A DNA stretch of 6,988 nt from Planctomycetota bacterium (GCA_013151315.1 JAADIN010000153.1:1-6988), one strand, 5' to 3'. Shown: positions 1-6,663, counted from the stretch's first letter. Notes: a model not told the origin generated them from the letters alone. Translations and numbers: made by a program.

Positions 1-225
1 GGCTTGGCGTGTGAACCAAGCGACCCCGGCCAAGCAGGCGATTGCGATCAGTACGAAGCGCCCAACGGGAGTTCTGCCGCCGAAAAATAGGGGGGCCAAA
101 AACAGAGTGCCGAAAAGACAGGCATCGACGATTTGCAAACAGACCGCTGCAGCGGGGGATTCACTTGATACCCCTGGGCTGCGTGTTTGAGTTCGCGATT
201 CGCGGGTTGCTTGCCAGCTAGTCAT
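1..225 (-). CDS. O-antigen ligase/polymerase-like membrane protein, N-terminal part (cut by window edge)
   Basis: Only the first 75 codons are present and the gene continues past position 1. The ATG at 225-223 is preceded by AGGGG about 10 nt upstream and lies 25 nt after the stop of the tyrosine kinase gene, so the two are very probably co-transcribed. The fragment opens with about 28 polar residues rich in Ser, Thr and Arg. A hydrophobic segment follows at about residues 29-50, containing LFLAPLFFGGR, and then a second at about 55-70. An 'APLFFGG' motif in the first membrane helix followed by a short loop is typical of planctomycete proteins annotated as O-antigen ligase family (Wzy/WaaL fold, inner membrane). 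These polymerise or transfer lipid-linked polysaccharide repeat units. The position just after the chain-length regulator fits this. With the catalytic periplasmic loop outside the window, polymerase cannot be told from ligase, and another multi-pass membrane protein is possible. Confidence 0.7.
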   Translation of the reverse strand, partial: MTSWQATRESRTQTRSPGVSSESPAAAVCLQIVDACLFGTLFLAPLFFGGRTPVGRFVLIAIACLAGVAWFTRQA

Positions 226-250
226 TGAGTCCTGACCCCTTTTGTGGACG

Positions 251-2602
251 CTAGGCCGCCCTGCGCGGTCGAATAGCGGCAGGAGGGTCTAAGGGCATGG
301 TTGATTCAGGCGCGACCGATGCGGGAGAGATTGGCATCGAAAGGCTGCGAACTGGTGTCGCTGCCATCGTCTCCTCCTCGGGGCTGTGCCCATAGCCGTC
401 GTCGTATCCATATCCGTAGCCATACCCGTAACCGTATCCGGCGGAATCGTTCGACAAGCCGTTGGCGACCACTCCCAATACACGGCAACCGGTAGCTTGG
501 AAGCTCTCAACGGCCCGGATGACCGAGCGACGATGGTTCTTTTCGGGACGCACGACGAGTATCGCTCCATCGACCACTTGCCCCACGACCTGAGCATCGC
601 TGACCGCCAAGACGGGCGGACAATCGACAATGACTCGATCGTATTTCGAATCGGCCCAGGCAAGAAGATCGACAAACGTGCTGCCGCTAAGCAGTTCCGC
701 CGGATTGGGACGTCGCAATCCCACGGGCAAAATATCAAGGCCTTCGACTTCGGTAGAAAGAACCAAAGGCGGTGCGGTTTCTTCCGGAGGTTGCTCGGAA
801 GCCAATACGTCGGCGACTCCGGGTTTCCCTTTCAAGTTGAGCATGGCAGTGAAACCAGGACGCCGTAGGTCGGCATCGATTACCAGCGTGCGATTGCCTG
901 CCTGCGCCAGGGCAACCGCAAGGTTGGCCGAGACGGTCGTTTTTCCGTCGCCCGGCTCGGAGCTCGAAATTAAGATGCGATCACACACTTCGCCATTGAG
1001 CGACAAGGCGGTGCGCAAAGTGCGGAACGCCTCGGTCTCGACCGAATTGGGTAAGGCATGGGTATGAACAGCCGCGAACCCTTCGCCTTCCAGCGGATCA
1101 AGTTTTCGCACCATCGCCAGGATGGGAACCCCTAGCTGTGCGGAGAGCTCTTCGGGAGAGTTGAAACGATCGTCAAGGATGTCCTGCACATAAGCAATCA
1201 AGACCCCGAGTATCGTCCCCCCCATAAAACAAACAAGAACGGTCAGCCGAAGCTGGGGAGAAACCGGGCTGAGGCTTGGCAAAGGTTCGCGTACCACCGT
1301 GGCCTTGATCGGAGCCTGAACCTGACTGATATCAAAGGTATCAATTTTTTCAGAAAGAGAATCGAGGTACGTTTCGAGTCGCTGGACGTCGTGCTCCATG
1401 ATTTGAAGCTGCACGATGTGGTCGCTCTGCTGAGCAGCCTCGGTTCTCGCAGCTTCCAGTGCTTGAAAAAGCTGCTCTTCTTTTTGCTCGGCTTCGCGGA
1501 CGGTTCTGGCTAGCATACTCAAAACGACCGGCTCGGATACTACGTCCTCCATCGAGCTAAAGCGTTGGCCCGCTCCTGAGCGATACGTTTTTAGGAAGTG
1601 ATCTAAACCGGCGATCTGTTTCTTGAGCTCCGTAAGGTGGGGATGGTTCGGGCCGTAGGTAGTCGACAATCTTTCCAATTCTTCTTGTGCAGCATACCGC
1701 CGCCTCTGCTGCTCGGTTACTAATTGCAAATCTTGCGAGCTCAGGCCCATCGAAGCGAGCATCATCTGCTTGCCCAGGGTCGCCTCGATGCTGGTCAAGT
1801 GCTGATTGATGTCCTCTCCACGCTCCAGGCCCATTTTGACAGCCGCCTCGGTAGCCTGGTACTCCAATCTCTCGACTTGCGCTTCCGTCCAGGCATCATT
1901 AAGGCTCGACATGCGCTGGATCATCGGCTGAACCGTCTTGTCGTTGGACGCGACGGCTAAGTGACCGATCTGTTTGCGATACTGCTGCAGCTCCTCTTGC
2001 TTCGCAGTCAGCTCCTGCTGACGCTGGCTGAAACCGGTCTTTAGAACTTCAACAAACTCGCCCGCAGACCCTCTATGTGTTTTGTCGACGAATTGCAGAT
2101 AAGAATGAATGACCGCGCGAACCACAGCCGCTGCCGCTTTGGGGTCTTGCGACTGGTAGTTCACCTCAATGAGGTTGGTTTTTCGCGTGACCTTGGTGTT
2201 CAATCGCCGGGCGATTTCATCTGCCCATTTCTGCGGCGAGACCCCCTGCAAGTCAACACGCTGCTCGGGCGTCAACAACTGAATTGCATTCTGAATAACG
2301 ACCGGACTCTTCACCAATTCACGATGCGTCGCCATCGTGTTGCCCGAGTTGTCATGGTCGCTTACCGAGGAAAGCTGGTCTTGTTTCTGCTCGACAATCA
2401 GGAGTTTCGCCGTCGACTCGTAGTAGCGTGTCGCAAGAAAATAGTAGGCGGCTCCAGCAAGCCAGACAATGTACATCGTCGAAAAGACGACTCGCTTACG
2501 GTACCGAATGGTACGTAGCAGTCGCATGAGCACAGGGATGAGTTCGCTCGCTGGGTGGACCTCGACCTCAGCAAAGTTCGAATTTTCAGAATCGTGGGTC
2601 AT
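251..2602 (-). CDS. wzc: Wzc-like polysaccharide co-polymerase with C-terminal tyrosine autokinase domain
   Basis: A 783-residue inner-membrane protein that controls polysaccharide chain length and export with the outer-membrane Wza protein. The N-terminal Wzz domain has a first membrane helix at about residues 38-57. A long periplasmic helical/coiled-coil region spans about 190-425, followed by a Pro-rich stretch at 440-449 and the second membrane helix at about 452-472. The cytoplasmic kinase shows an oligomerisation motif of the EX2RX2R form (E524, R527, R530), Walker A EPGDGKTT at 549-556 (K554), Walker A' VIDAD at 574-578 and Walker B VIVDCPP at 657-663 (D660). A tyrosine cluster for autophosphorylation lies at 723-737, followed by a 46-residue Pro/Ala-rich tail without tyrosine. 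E. coli Wzc is 720 residues, so this one is slightly long. No clear Shine-Dalgarno precedes the ATG. It lies 53 nt after wza, an operon-like arrangement. No low-molecular-weight phosphatase (Wzb) is adjacent. The family assignment is secure; the symbol is by analogy. Confidence 0.95.
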   Translation of the reverse strand: MTHDSENSNFAEVEVHPASELIPVLMRLLRTIRYRKRVVFSTMYIVWLAGAAYYFLATRYYESTAKLLIVEQKQDQLSSVSDHDNSGNTMATHRELVKSPVVIQNAIQLLTPEQRVDLQGVSPQKWADEIARRLNTKVTRKTNLIEVNYQSQDPKAAAAVVRAVIHSYLQFVDKTHRGSAGEFVEVLKTGFSQRQQELTAKQEELQQYRKQIGHLAVASNDKTVQPMIQRMSSLNDAWTEAQVERLEYQATEAAVKMGLERGEDINQHLTSIEATLGKQMMLASMGLSSQDLQLVTEQQRRRYAAQEELERLSTTYGPNHPHLTELKKQIAGLDHFLKTYRSGAGQRFSSMEDVVSEPVVLSMLARTVREAEQKEEQLFQALEAARTEAAQQSDHIVQLQIMEHDVQRLETYLDSLSEKIDTFDISQVQAPIKATVVREPLPSLSPVSPQLRLTVLVCFMGGTILGVLIAYVQDILDDRFNSPEELSAQLGVPILAMVRKLDPLEGEGFAAVHTHALPNSVETEAFRTLRTALSLNGEVCDRILISSSEPGDGKTTVSANLAVALAQAGNRTLVIDADLRRPGFTAMLNLKGKPGVADVLASEQPPEETAPPLVLSTEVEGLDILPVGLRRPNPAELLSGSTFVDLLAWADSKYDRVIVDCPPVLAVSDAQVVGQVVDGAILVVRPEKNHRRSVIRAVESFQATGCRVLGVVANGLSNDSAGYGYGYGYGYGYDDGYGHSPEEETMAATPVRSLSMPISPASVAPESTMPLDPPAAIRPRRAA
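392..436 (-). repeat. Gly-Tyr dipeptide repeat encoding the kinase tyrosine cluster
   Basis: Codons 723-737 of the kinase gene read as six alternating Tyr-Gly units, then Asp-Asp-Gly-Tyr, giving seven tyrosines in fifteen residues. At DNA level this is an imperfect hexamer repeat. Tyr codons alternate between TAC and TAT, and Gly is coded by GGT, GGG, GGC and GGA. The scrambled codons argue that the repeat is old and kept for its amino acids, rather than being a fresh slippage expansion. In the bacterial tyrosine kinase family the C-terminal tyrosine cluster is the site of trans-autophosphorylation, which controls ring assembly. That role is inferred here from position and composition. Confidence 0.8.
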
Positions 2603-2655
2603 GCGGAGAGTTTCTGAATGATCGGTCGTAAGGGGATTCCAGGGAATATCACTAT

Positions 2656-3774
2656 CTAGAAAACGGTCGTTCTACCGGCAAACCCAACCGAAAAGCGAAT
2701 GAACTTCGAGAGCGTATCGACAACGGTGGTCGCGGGAGTTTGCTCGATCGTAATCGTGTCGCCTGCGGCAAGGCGGATATTTTCGGCTCCGTTGTGCTTG
2801 GCTACCGAGATGCTTGCTTGAATGACGAGAGGTTCCTGGCGGCCTTCGAGTCGGCGAATGACATAGACTTTGTCAGCCACCGGAGAGCTATAACCGCCGG
2901 CCATGGCAATCGCGTCAAGCAAATGGACGTCTTGATCAATCGGCATCTCGAATTGCCCCGGCTTTTTTACTAAGCCGGTCACGTGGAATACCTCGTTCTT
3001 GCGTTGCGGAACCATGACGACATCTCGGTCGTTGAGCCGCGAATCCGTTCGCCCGGGCAGCCGTGCATCGGCAAGATTGATTCGCGTGAGCTGAGGCACC
3101 GAGGCAGAGGAAGCTGGTTTCGAGCTGGCTCCAAACGATTGATAGGCAGCGAGTTGGACGTTTTCCGACTTCGAGGCGTCGTCGTTGGAGGCCATGAATG
3201 TGGGCGAAGAAGCTTGCCGCATGATTTCTAGTTCGACGCCTGCTTCTTTGGTTAGCCCTCCTGCGGCTGCCAATGCGGTGACCACATCGCAACTGCCCCG
3301 GGGTATCTCGTGAACCCCTGGATTTTCGACCGCGCCCAGCACGGTGATCCGGTTGACCGCTTTGGTTTTGATGTCGACCGTAACTACCGGGCGCAAATAG
3401 ATGCCACGCTCAATTGCGTGAGAGGTAATGCTCTGAGCGGCATCAAAGGCTTCCATGCCCGAAACAGGTACGGGGCCAATCACCGGCATGGTGACCGTCC
3501 CATCGTTGGCCACGCGGACAACCATGGGGGTGACTTTTTCATCTTCACGACCCGTTGCGACCGAGACCTCGAGAAGGTCGCCCGCTGCTAGAAGCGAGTT
3601 GCTAGAGCCCGAGCTCGAGAGACGGGCCAGATTCAAATCGTTCCCCTTTTGGCTCGCCGCAACGCGAAATTCTGAGGGAAGGTTCCTCGCGCGAAAGTTG
3701 GCCGAATGACACCCTACCAAAGGCGCAAAGACGACCGACAGTACCAGCATCGATAATGTTACGGTTCGGGCCAT
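2656..3774 (-). CDS. wza: Wza-type outer-membrane polysaccharide export lipoprotein (Poly_export + SLBB domains)
   Basis: A 372-residue outer-membrane export (OPX) protein that should form the exit channel for the polysaccharide and dock onto the Wzc-like protein encoded next. A hydrophobic signal peptide ends in the lipobox LVGC, so Cys22 is the likely lipidated residue after signal peptidase II. A Poly_export domain covers about 62-135. A first SLBB motif starts at about 141 (VLGAVENPGVHEIPRG) and a second at about 262 (HVTGLVKKPGQFEMPID). Residues about 188-228, inside or just after the first SLBB unit, form a Ser/Ala/Lys-rich low-complexity insert. The C-terminus after about 345 is short and ends in an alternating aromatic stretch (FIRFSVGF, then a terminal Phe), without the long amphipathic helix of E. 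coli Wza, so the outer-membrane anchoring may differ. A GGAGGA sequence lies 12 nt before the ATG, a long spacing. The gene starts 288 bp after the dehydrogenase and probably has its own promoter. Confidence 0.93.
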   Translation of the reverse strand: MARTVTLSMLVLSVVFAPLVGCHSANFRARNLPSEFRVAASQKGNDLNLARLSSSGSSNSLLAAGDLLEVSVATGREDEKVTPMVVRVANDGTVTMPVIGPVPVSGMEAFDAAQSITSHAIERGIYLRPVVTVDIKTKAVNRITVLGAVENPGVHEIPRGSCDVVTALAAAGGLTKEAGVELEIMRQASSPTFMASNDDASKSENVQLAAYQSFGASSKPASSASVPQLTRINLADARLPGRTDSRLNDRDVVMVPQRKNEVFHVTGLVKKPGQFEMPIDQDVHLLDAIAMAGGYSSPVADKVYVIRRLEGRQEPLVIQASISVAKHNGAENIRLAAGDTITIEQTPATTVVDTLSKFIRFSVGFAGRTTVF

Positions 3775-3973
3775 TTTTGACAGAAATCCTCCAACCTATC
3801 TGCGTTTCAATACCCCAAGAGCGACTGAACGAGACAGCCCCTATTGCGTTCTCTGTCGAGGTACGGAATGGCATCGGGCCAGTCTTGCATAGCAATCGCG
3901 TAGACGGCCCTCACCAGCGGGGCGTGATAAGTACTATTTCCGAACATCTACCGCAAGGGAGAAGCAGAGATAA

Positions 3974-4017
3974 TAGCTGCGCAATCTGACAGAAATAGCC
4001 GCGATCTGACAGATCGC
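3974..4017. promoter_or_regulatory. Tandem dyad repeat upstream of wza, putative operator
   Basis: The gap between the dehydrogenase and wza holds two copies of a unit, TAGCTGCGCAATCTGACAGA (3974-3993) and TAGCCGCGATCTGACAGA (3996-4013). Each contains the 9-bp palindrome TCTGACAGA, with centres at 3989 and 4009, exactly 20 bp or about two helical turns apart. The second copy is extended to a perfect 17-bp palindrome (4001-4017, arms GCGATCTG/CAGATCGC around one base). A weak -10-like TATTAT on the minus strand (3970-3975) sits just downstream, without a convincing -35, so the dyads would overlap the upstream part of such a promoter. An 8-of-9 match (TTTGACAGA, 3776-3784) occurs directly before the wza start codon. 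No regulator is identified, and operator function is inferred from symmetry and spacing. The rest of the 3775-4062 gap shows no gene. Confidence 0.4.
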
Positions 4018-4062
4018 CGGAGTCCCTTCTACCCTGCCTCAAAGAGCAAGAGTGCTAGCAGG

Positions 4063-5397
4063 TCATGCTTTCACAATTTTGTCGCGGCCTTGGGCGACAT
4101 TTTTCGTCGCATTGCGAGTGTCGACGACCAGCGGGGCATGCTTGACGATGAAATCGTAGTCGTAGGAGCTATGATCCGTGGCAATCAGAACACAATCTTG
4201 GCTTGCCAAGTATTCGGGGGTGAGCTCACAGCTAGCTAAGCTTGGGACATCGTGCGAACGCATTAGGGGAAGTTTTGGGATGTGCGGGTCGTTGTAGGTC
4301 ACCTCGGCCCCTTGGGCGAGCAGGCCCGCCAGGAGCACAAACGAAGGGCTTTCGCGAGGGTCGTCGACGTCTTTTTTGTAGGCAACTCCGAGTAGCGAGA
4401 TCCGGCTGCCCCGGACGGGCTTGCTACAGTCGTTTAGCGCGTCGCTAATCCGCTTGAGCACATACTCGGGCATCGAAGAATTCACTTCGCCCGCAAGCTC
4501 GATGAACCGAGTTTGCATGCCGTACTTTCGAGCGACCCAACTAAGATAAAACGGGTCGATCGGTATGCAGTGACCACCCAGCCCTGGCCCAGGATAAAAT
4601 GCGGAAAATCCAAACGGTTTTGACTTGGCAGCGTCAATCACCTCCCAAACATCAATCCCCATTCGCTGACAAAGCACTTTCAATTCGTTCACCAGCGCGA
4701 TATTTACTGCTCGGTAGGTGTTTTCTAGAATTTTGCATGCTTCGGCAACTTCGCAAGAAGAGACCGGCACGACGTCGGTCACGACCGCTCGGTAAAGGGC
4801 GTTGGCGGCCTCTTGGCTGGGCTCATCAAACCCGCCAACCACCTTGGGGATTTTTGCAGCTGAAAAGTCGGGGTTGCCCGGGTCTTCGCGTTCAGGGCTA
4901 TACGCCAAGAAAAAGTCTTGCCCCACCTTCAACCCCGCTTTTTCTAGCTCGGGCAGCATGACATCGCGCGTGGTGCCTGGATACGTCGTGCTTTCCAGGA
5001 CAATCAGTTGTCCCGGACGAAGAATTTTTGTGATCGTACGAACAGTCGATACAACATAGCTCAGGTCGGGGTCGCGCGACTCGGTCAGCGGCGTCGGAAC
5101 GCAAATCAAGATGGCATCGGCTTTGGCCAAACTCTCGGGATCGGAGCTAGCAACAAACCGGTCAGCTTGCCGCCAGCTTTTTAGCCAAGCAGAAGGGATG
5201 TGTCCGATATAGCTCTCACACTTGTTGAGCATATCGATTTTCTTCTGGTCGACATCGTAGCCCAGGGCGCTAAAACCGGCTTCGATAAAGGCGTGAGCCA
5301 GCGGCAAACCGACGTATCCCAGACCGATAATTCCCACGGTAGCCTGCTTTTTCTCAATCAGGCCTTTTAGCGATTCTAACGGTGTGACATCGGGCAT
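4063..5397 (-). CDS. wbpA: UDP-N-acetyl-D-glucosamine 6-dehydrogenase (WbpA/TviB type)
   Basis: A 444-residue cytoplasmic nucleotide-sugar dehydrogenase of the UDP-Glc/GDP-Man family. It oxidises C6 of the sugar twice with NAD+, here most likely converting UDP-GlcNAc to UDP-GlcNAcA. The NAD-binding fold has GLGYVG at 25-30 and the ribose-binding acidic residue D48 in GYDVD. PTP follows at 101-103 and ESTTYPGTT at 135-143. The signature SPEREDPGN at 167-175 is characteristic of the WbpA/TviB branch rather than UDP-glucose dehydrogenases (Ugd). Lys222 and Asn226 lie in the central helix, and the catalytic cysteine is Cys277 in GPGLGGHCIPIDP. The C-terminal UDP-binding domain includes GVAYKKDVDDPRES (337-350). 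All key residues are present and the length is normal. It is divergent from the epimerase and has a good promoter upstream. Substrate preference is inferred from motifs; UDP-ManNAc or UDP-GalNAc is less likely. Confidence 0.9.
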   Translation of the reverse strand: MPDVTPLESLKGLIEKKQATVGIIGLGYVGLPLAHAFIEAGFSALGYDVDQKKIDMLNKCESYIGHIPSAWLKSWRQADRFVASSDPESLAKADAILICVPTPLTESRDPDLSYVVSTVRTITKILRPGQLIVLESTTYPGTTRDVMLPELEKAGLKVGQDFFLAYSPEREDPGNPDFSAAKIPKVVGGFDEPSQEAANALYRAVVTDVVPVSSCEVAEACKILENTYRAVNIALVNELKVLCQRMGIDVWEVIDAAKSKPFGFSAFYPGPGLGGHCIPIDPFYLSWVARKYGMQTRFIELAGEVNSSMPEYVLKRISDALNDCSKPVRGSRISLLGVAYKKDVDDPRESPSFVLLAGLLAQGAEVTYNDPHIPKLPLMRSHDVPSLASCELTPEYLASQDCVLIATDHSSYDYDFIVKHAPLVVDTRNATKNVAQGRDKIVKA

Positions 5398-5439
5398 TGG
5401 GAAGTGGTCCTGCGAGGTAGGAAAAGAGAGAGCAGGTTA

Positions 5440-5468
5440 ATTTTACCAGGAGCTGACGATGCTGTCGA
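5440..5468 (-). promoter_or_regulatory. Sigma70-like promoter for the UDP-GlcNAc dehydrogenase gene
   Basis: On the minus strand TCGACA (5468-5463, five of six matches to TTGACA) is followed after exactly 17 bp by TAAAAT (5445-5440, five of six matches to TATAAT). TGG directly before the -10 box makes an extended -10 element. Transcription would start near 5433, giving a leader of about 36 nt to the ATG at 5397. The assignment rests only on sequence match, position and spacing. Confidence 0.5.
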
Positions 5469-5518
5469 CCTTGCTCTAAGGCGAGCGGTAGATGAAAATT
5501 TACCACCCGCAATCCGAC

Positions 5519-5610
5519 GAGGAGTGAGCCGCAACGCGCTAGCGTCGGGTAGCGGAACCGTATCGCTACGTCCCACAAACCCGCGGCTAGCGCCGTGCGG
5601 CTCACCTCCC
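5519..5610. repeat. Long imperfect inverted repeat, REP-like palindromic element
   Basis: The arms GTGAGCCGC (5524-5532) and GCGGCTCAC (5597-5605) are perfect complements. So are GCGCTAGC (5536-5543) and GCTAGCGC (5586-5593). After two mismatches the stem continues with CGGGT (5546-5550) against ACCCG (5579-5583). Inside is a smaller hairpin, GTAGCG (5549-5554) with CGCTAC (5564-5569). The whole folds as one long stem or cruciform of about 90 bp. GTGAGCCGC...GCTAGC palindromes resemble a dispersed intergenic repeat I associate with planctomycete genomes, but I cannot confirm copy number. With no poly-T tract after it and neither gene ending into it, it is not a terminator. Confidence 0.65.
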
Positions 5611-5713
5611 TCCGATCCTCGCTCGCAGGTAGATTTCTATCTGCTGTTCACCTAAACTGGGGTGCCGCTACTATCAAGAAAAATAGTCTATCGAGGCCAA
5701 GGAAAAGACAGCC

Positions 5714-6646
5714 ATGAAATTTCTAGTGACTGGCGGAGCCGGATTTATCGGCTCGCACATCGCCTCAGCCCTGGTAGAGCGGGGCGACGAGGTACGGGTT
5801 TTCGACAATCTCAGTACCGGAACCCTAGAGAATCTGGCCCATTTGAAGGGCAAAATCGAGTTCATCGAGGGCGACCTGCAAGATCGCGACGCTCTTGAAC
5901 AAGCCGTGCAAGAGGTCGATATTGTCTACCATCAGGCTGCATTGGCTTCGGTGCCGCGCAGCGTGGCAAAGCCGATGGACACGCATGCGGCCTGCGTGAC
6001 CGGCACGCTCAATGTTCTGGATTGCTCGCGTCTAGCGGATGTTCAGCGAGTCATCTACGCCGGCTCGAGCAGCGCCTACGGCGATCAGCCTTTTTCCTCC
6101 AAGCGAGAGCAGGATTTGCCCTCGCCACTCTCCCCCTACGCGGCCGCCAAATTTGCGGGCGAATCCTATTGCCAAGCCTTCACTGCAACCTACGGTTTGG
6201 AAACCGTGGTGATCCGCTATTTCAACGTCTTCGGCCCTCGGCAAGATCCCGATGGCGAATACTCGGCGGTGATCCCTATTTTTGTGACAGCCATGCTGGC
6301 AGGCAAGCAGCCGACGATCTATGGCGATGGAAAACAATCGAGAGATTTTACTTTCATCGATAACGTCGTCGCAGGCAATTTGGCTGCTGCCGTGGCACCT
6401 GACGCGCCGGGAAGGGTTTTTAATGTCGCTTGCGGAAGCCAATTTACGTTGCTCGATTTAGTCGCGGCGATCAACGGAGTCCTCGGCACTGACATCCAAC
6501 CTATTTTTGCAGAAGCGAGAAAAGGCGATGTTCGAGAAAGCCTAGCCGACATTTCTGCGGCAAGAGAAGTTCTTGGTTACGAGCCGGTTATTGATTTTTC
6601 CGAGGGATTGCTCCGCTCGATCGAATACTATCGTTCGCTGGCGTAG
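5714..6646 (+). CDS. wbpP: UDP-N-acetylhexosamine 4-epimerase (WbpP/TviC type, extended SDR)
   Basis: A 310-residue cytoplasmic NAD-dependent epimerase of the extended short-chain dehydrogenase family. The Rossmann motif GGAGFIG is at 7-13 with D31 at the end of the second strand. HQAAL lies at 73-77, the catalytic serine region SSSAYG at 118-123, and the catalytic pair Y142 and K146 in YAAAK. The RYFNVFGPRQ motif is at 168-177 and SRDF at 209-212. HQAALASVPRSV and the ...RQDPDG.YSAVIP pattern match the WbpP/TviC subgroup, which interconverts UDP-GlcNAc and UDP-GalNAc or their uronic acids, better than the UDP-glucose epimerase GalE. The start is supported by AAGGA ten nt before the ATG. It is transcribed away from the dehydrogenase, its likely pathway partner, and ends at an intrinsic terminator, so it appears monocistronic. 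Length is slightly short for the WbpP group (about 340) but all motifs are present. Substrate is inferred. Confidence 0.88.
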   Translation: MKFLVTGGAGFIGSHIASALVERGDEVRVFDNLSTGTLENLAHLKGKIEFIEGDLQDRDALEQAVQEVDIVYHQAALASVPRSVAKPMDTHAACVTGTLNVLDCSRLADVQRVIYAGSSSAYGDQPFSSKREQDLPSPLSPYAAAKFAGESYCQAFTATYGLETVVIRYFNVFGPRQDPDGEYSAVIPIFVTAMLAGKQPTIYGDGKQSRDFTFIDNVVAGNLAAAVAPDAPGRVFNVACGSQFTLLDLVAAINGVLGTDIQPIFAEARKGDVRESLADISAAREVLGYEPVIDFSEGLLRSIEYYRSLA

Positions 6647-6663
6647 CAGCGGAACGATTTTTT
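6630..6663 (+). terminator. Intrinsic terminator of the epimerase gene, overlapping its stop codon
   Basis: ATCGTTCGCTG (6630-6640) pairs with CAGCGGAACGAT (6647-6658) with a single bulged G, giving an 11-bp stem. The 6-nt loop is GCGTAG, whose last three bases are the TAG stop codon. Six T residues follow at 6658-6663. The structure has a U-tract only in the plus direction, so it should stop epimerase transcription before the convergent glycosyltransferase gene. Confidence 0.82.

Larger units (their letters stand above)
5398..5713. other. Divergent intergenic region between dehydrogenase and epimerase genes
   Basis: This 316-bp gap separates two divergently transcribed sugar-nucleotide genes and contains no convincing gene. 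It holds the minus-strand promoter at 5440-5468 and the inverted repeat at 5519-5610. Near its right end is a weak plus-strand promoter candidate for the epimerase, TTCACC (5647-5652), 16 bp, TACTAT (5669-5674), with four of six matches in each box. The epimerase ribosome binding site AAGGA is at 5699-5703. A 10-bp sequence, AATTTTACCA at 5439-5448, recurs with one change at 5496-5505, but the first copy overlaps the -10 box and may be chance. Confidence 0.6.

Noticed and set aside
289..1067. Several open frames of 145-160 codons (386-868 plus, 630-1067 plus, 289-738 minus) over the kinase domain
   Set aside because: They lie in other frames of a gene with intact kinase motifs, have Arg/Ser-rich compositions typical of shadow frames, and show no recognisable domain.
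3777..3782. TTGACA on the plus strand as a -35 box
   Set aside because: No -10-like hexamer lies 16-18 bp downstream, and transcription would run antisense into the dehydrogenase.
3850..3900. Possible sigma54 site (TGGCCCGATGCC on the minus strand)
   Set aside because: The required TTGCA-like second element at the right spacing is missing.
4001..4017. Palindrome as an intrinsic terminator for the dehydrogenase
   Set aside because: The hairpin would have a one-base centre and is not followed by a T-run on the minus strand; the paired copy 20 bp away fits an operator better.
4599..5104. Open frames of 68-120 codons on both strands inside the dehydrogenase gene
   Set aside because: They overlap conserved catalytic sequence of the dehydrogenase and encode no recognisable protein.
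5404..5655. 83-codon plus-strand open frame across the divergent intergenic region
   Set aside because: It runs through the promoter and the palindromic repeat, its sequence shows no domain, and open frames across GC-rich palindromes are common by chance.
6032..6442. 136-codon minus-strand frame within the epimerase gene
   Set aside because: It is antisense to conserved epimerase motifs and has no recognisable domain.
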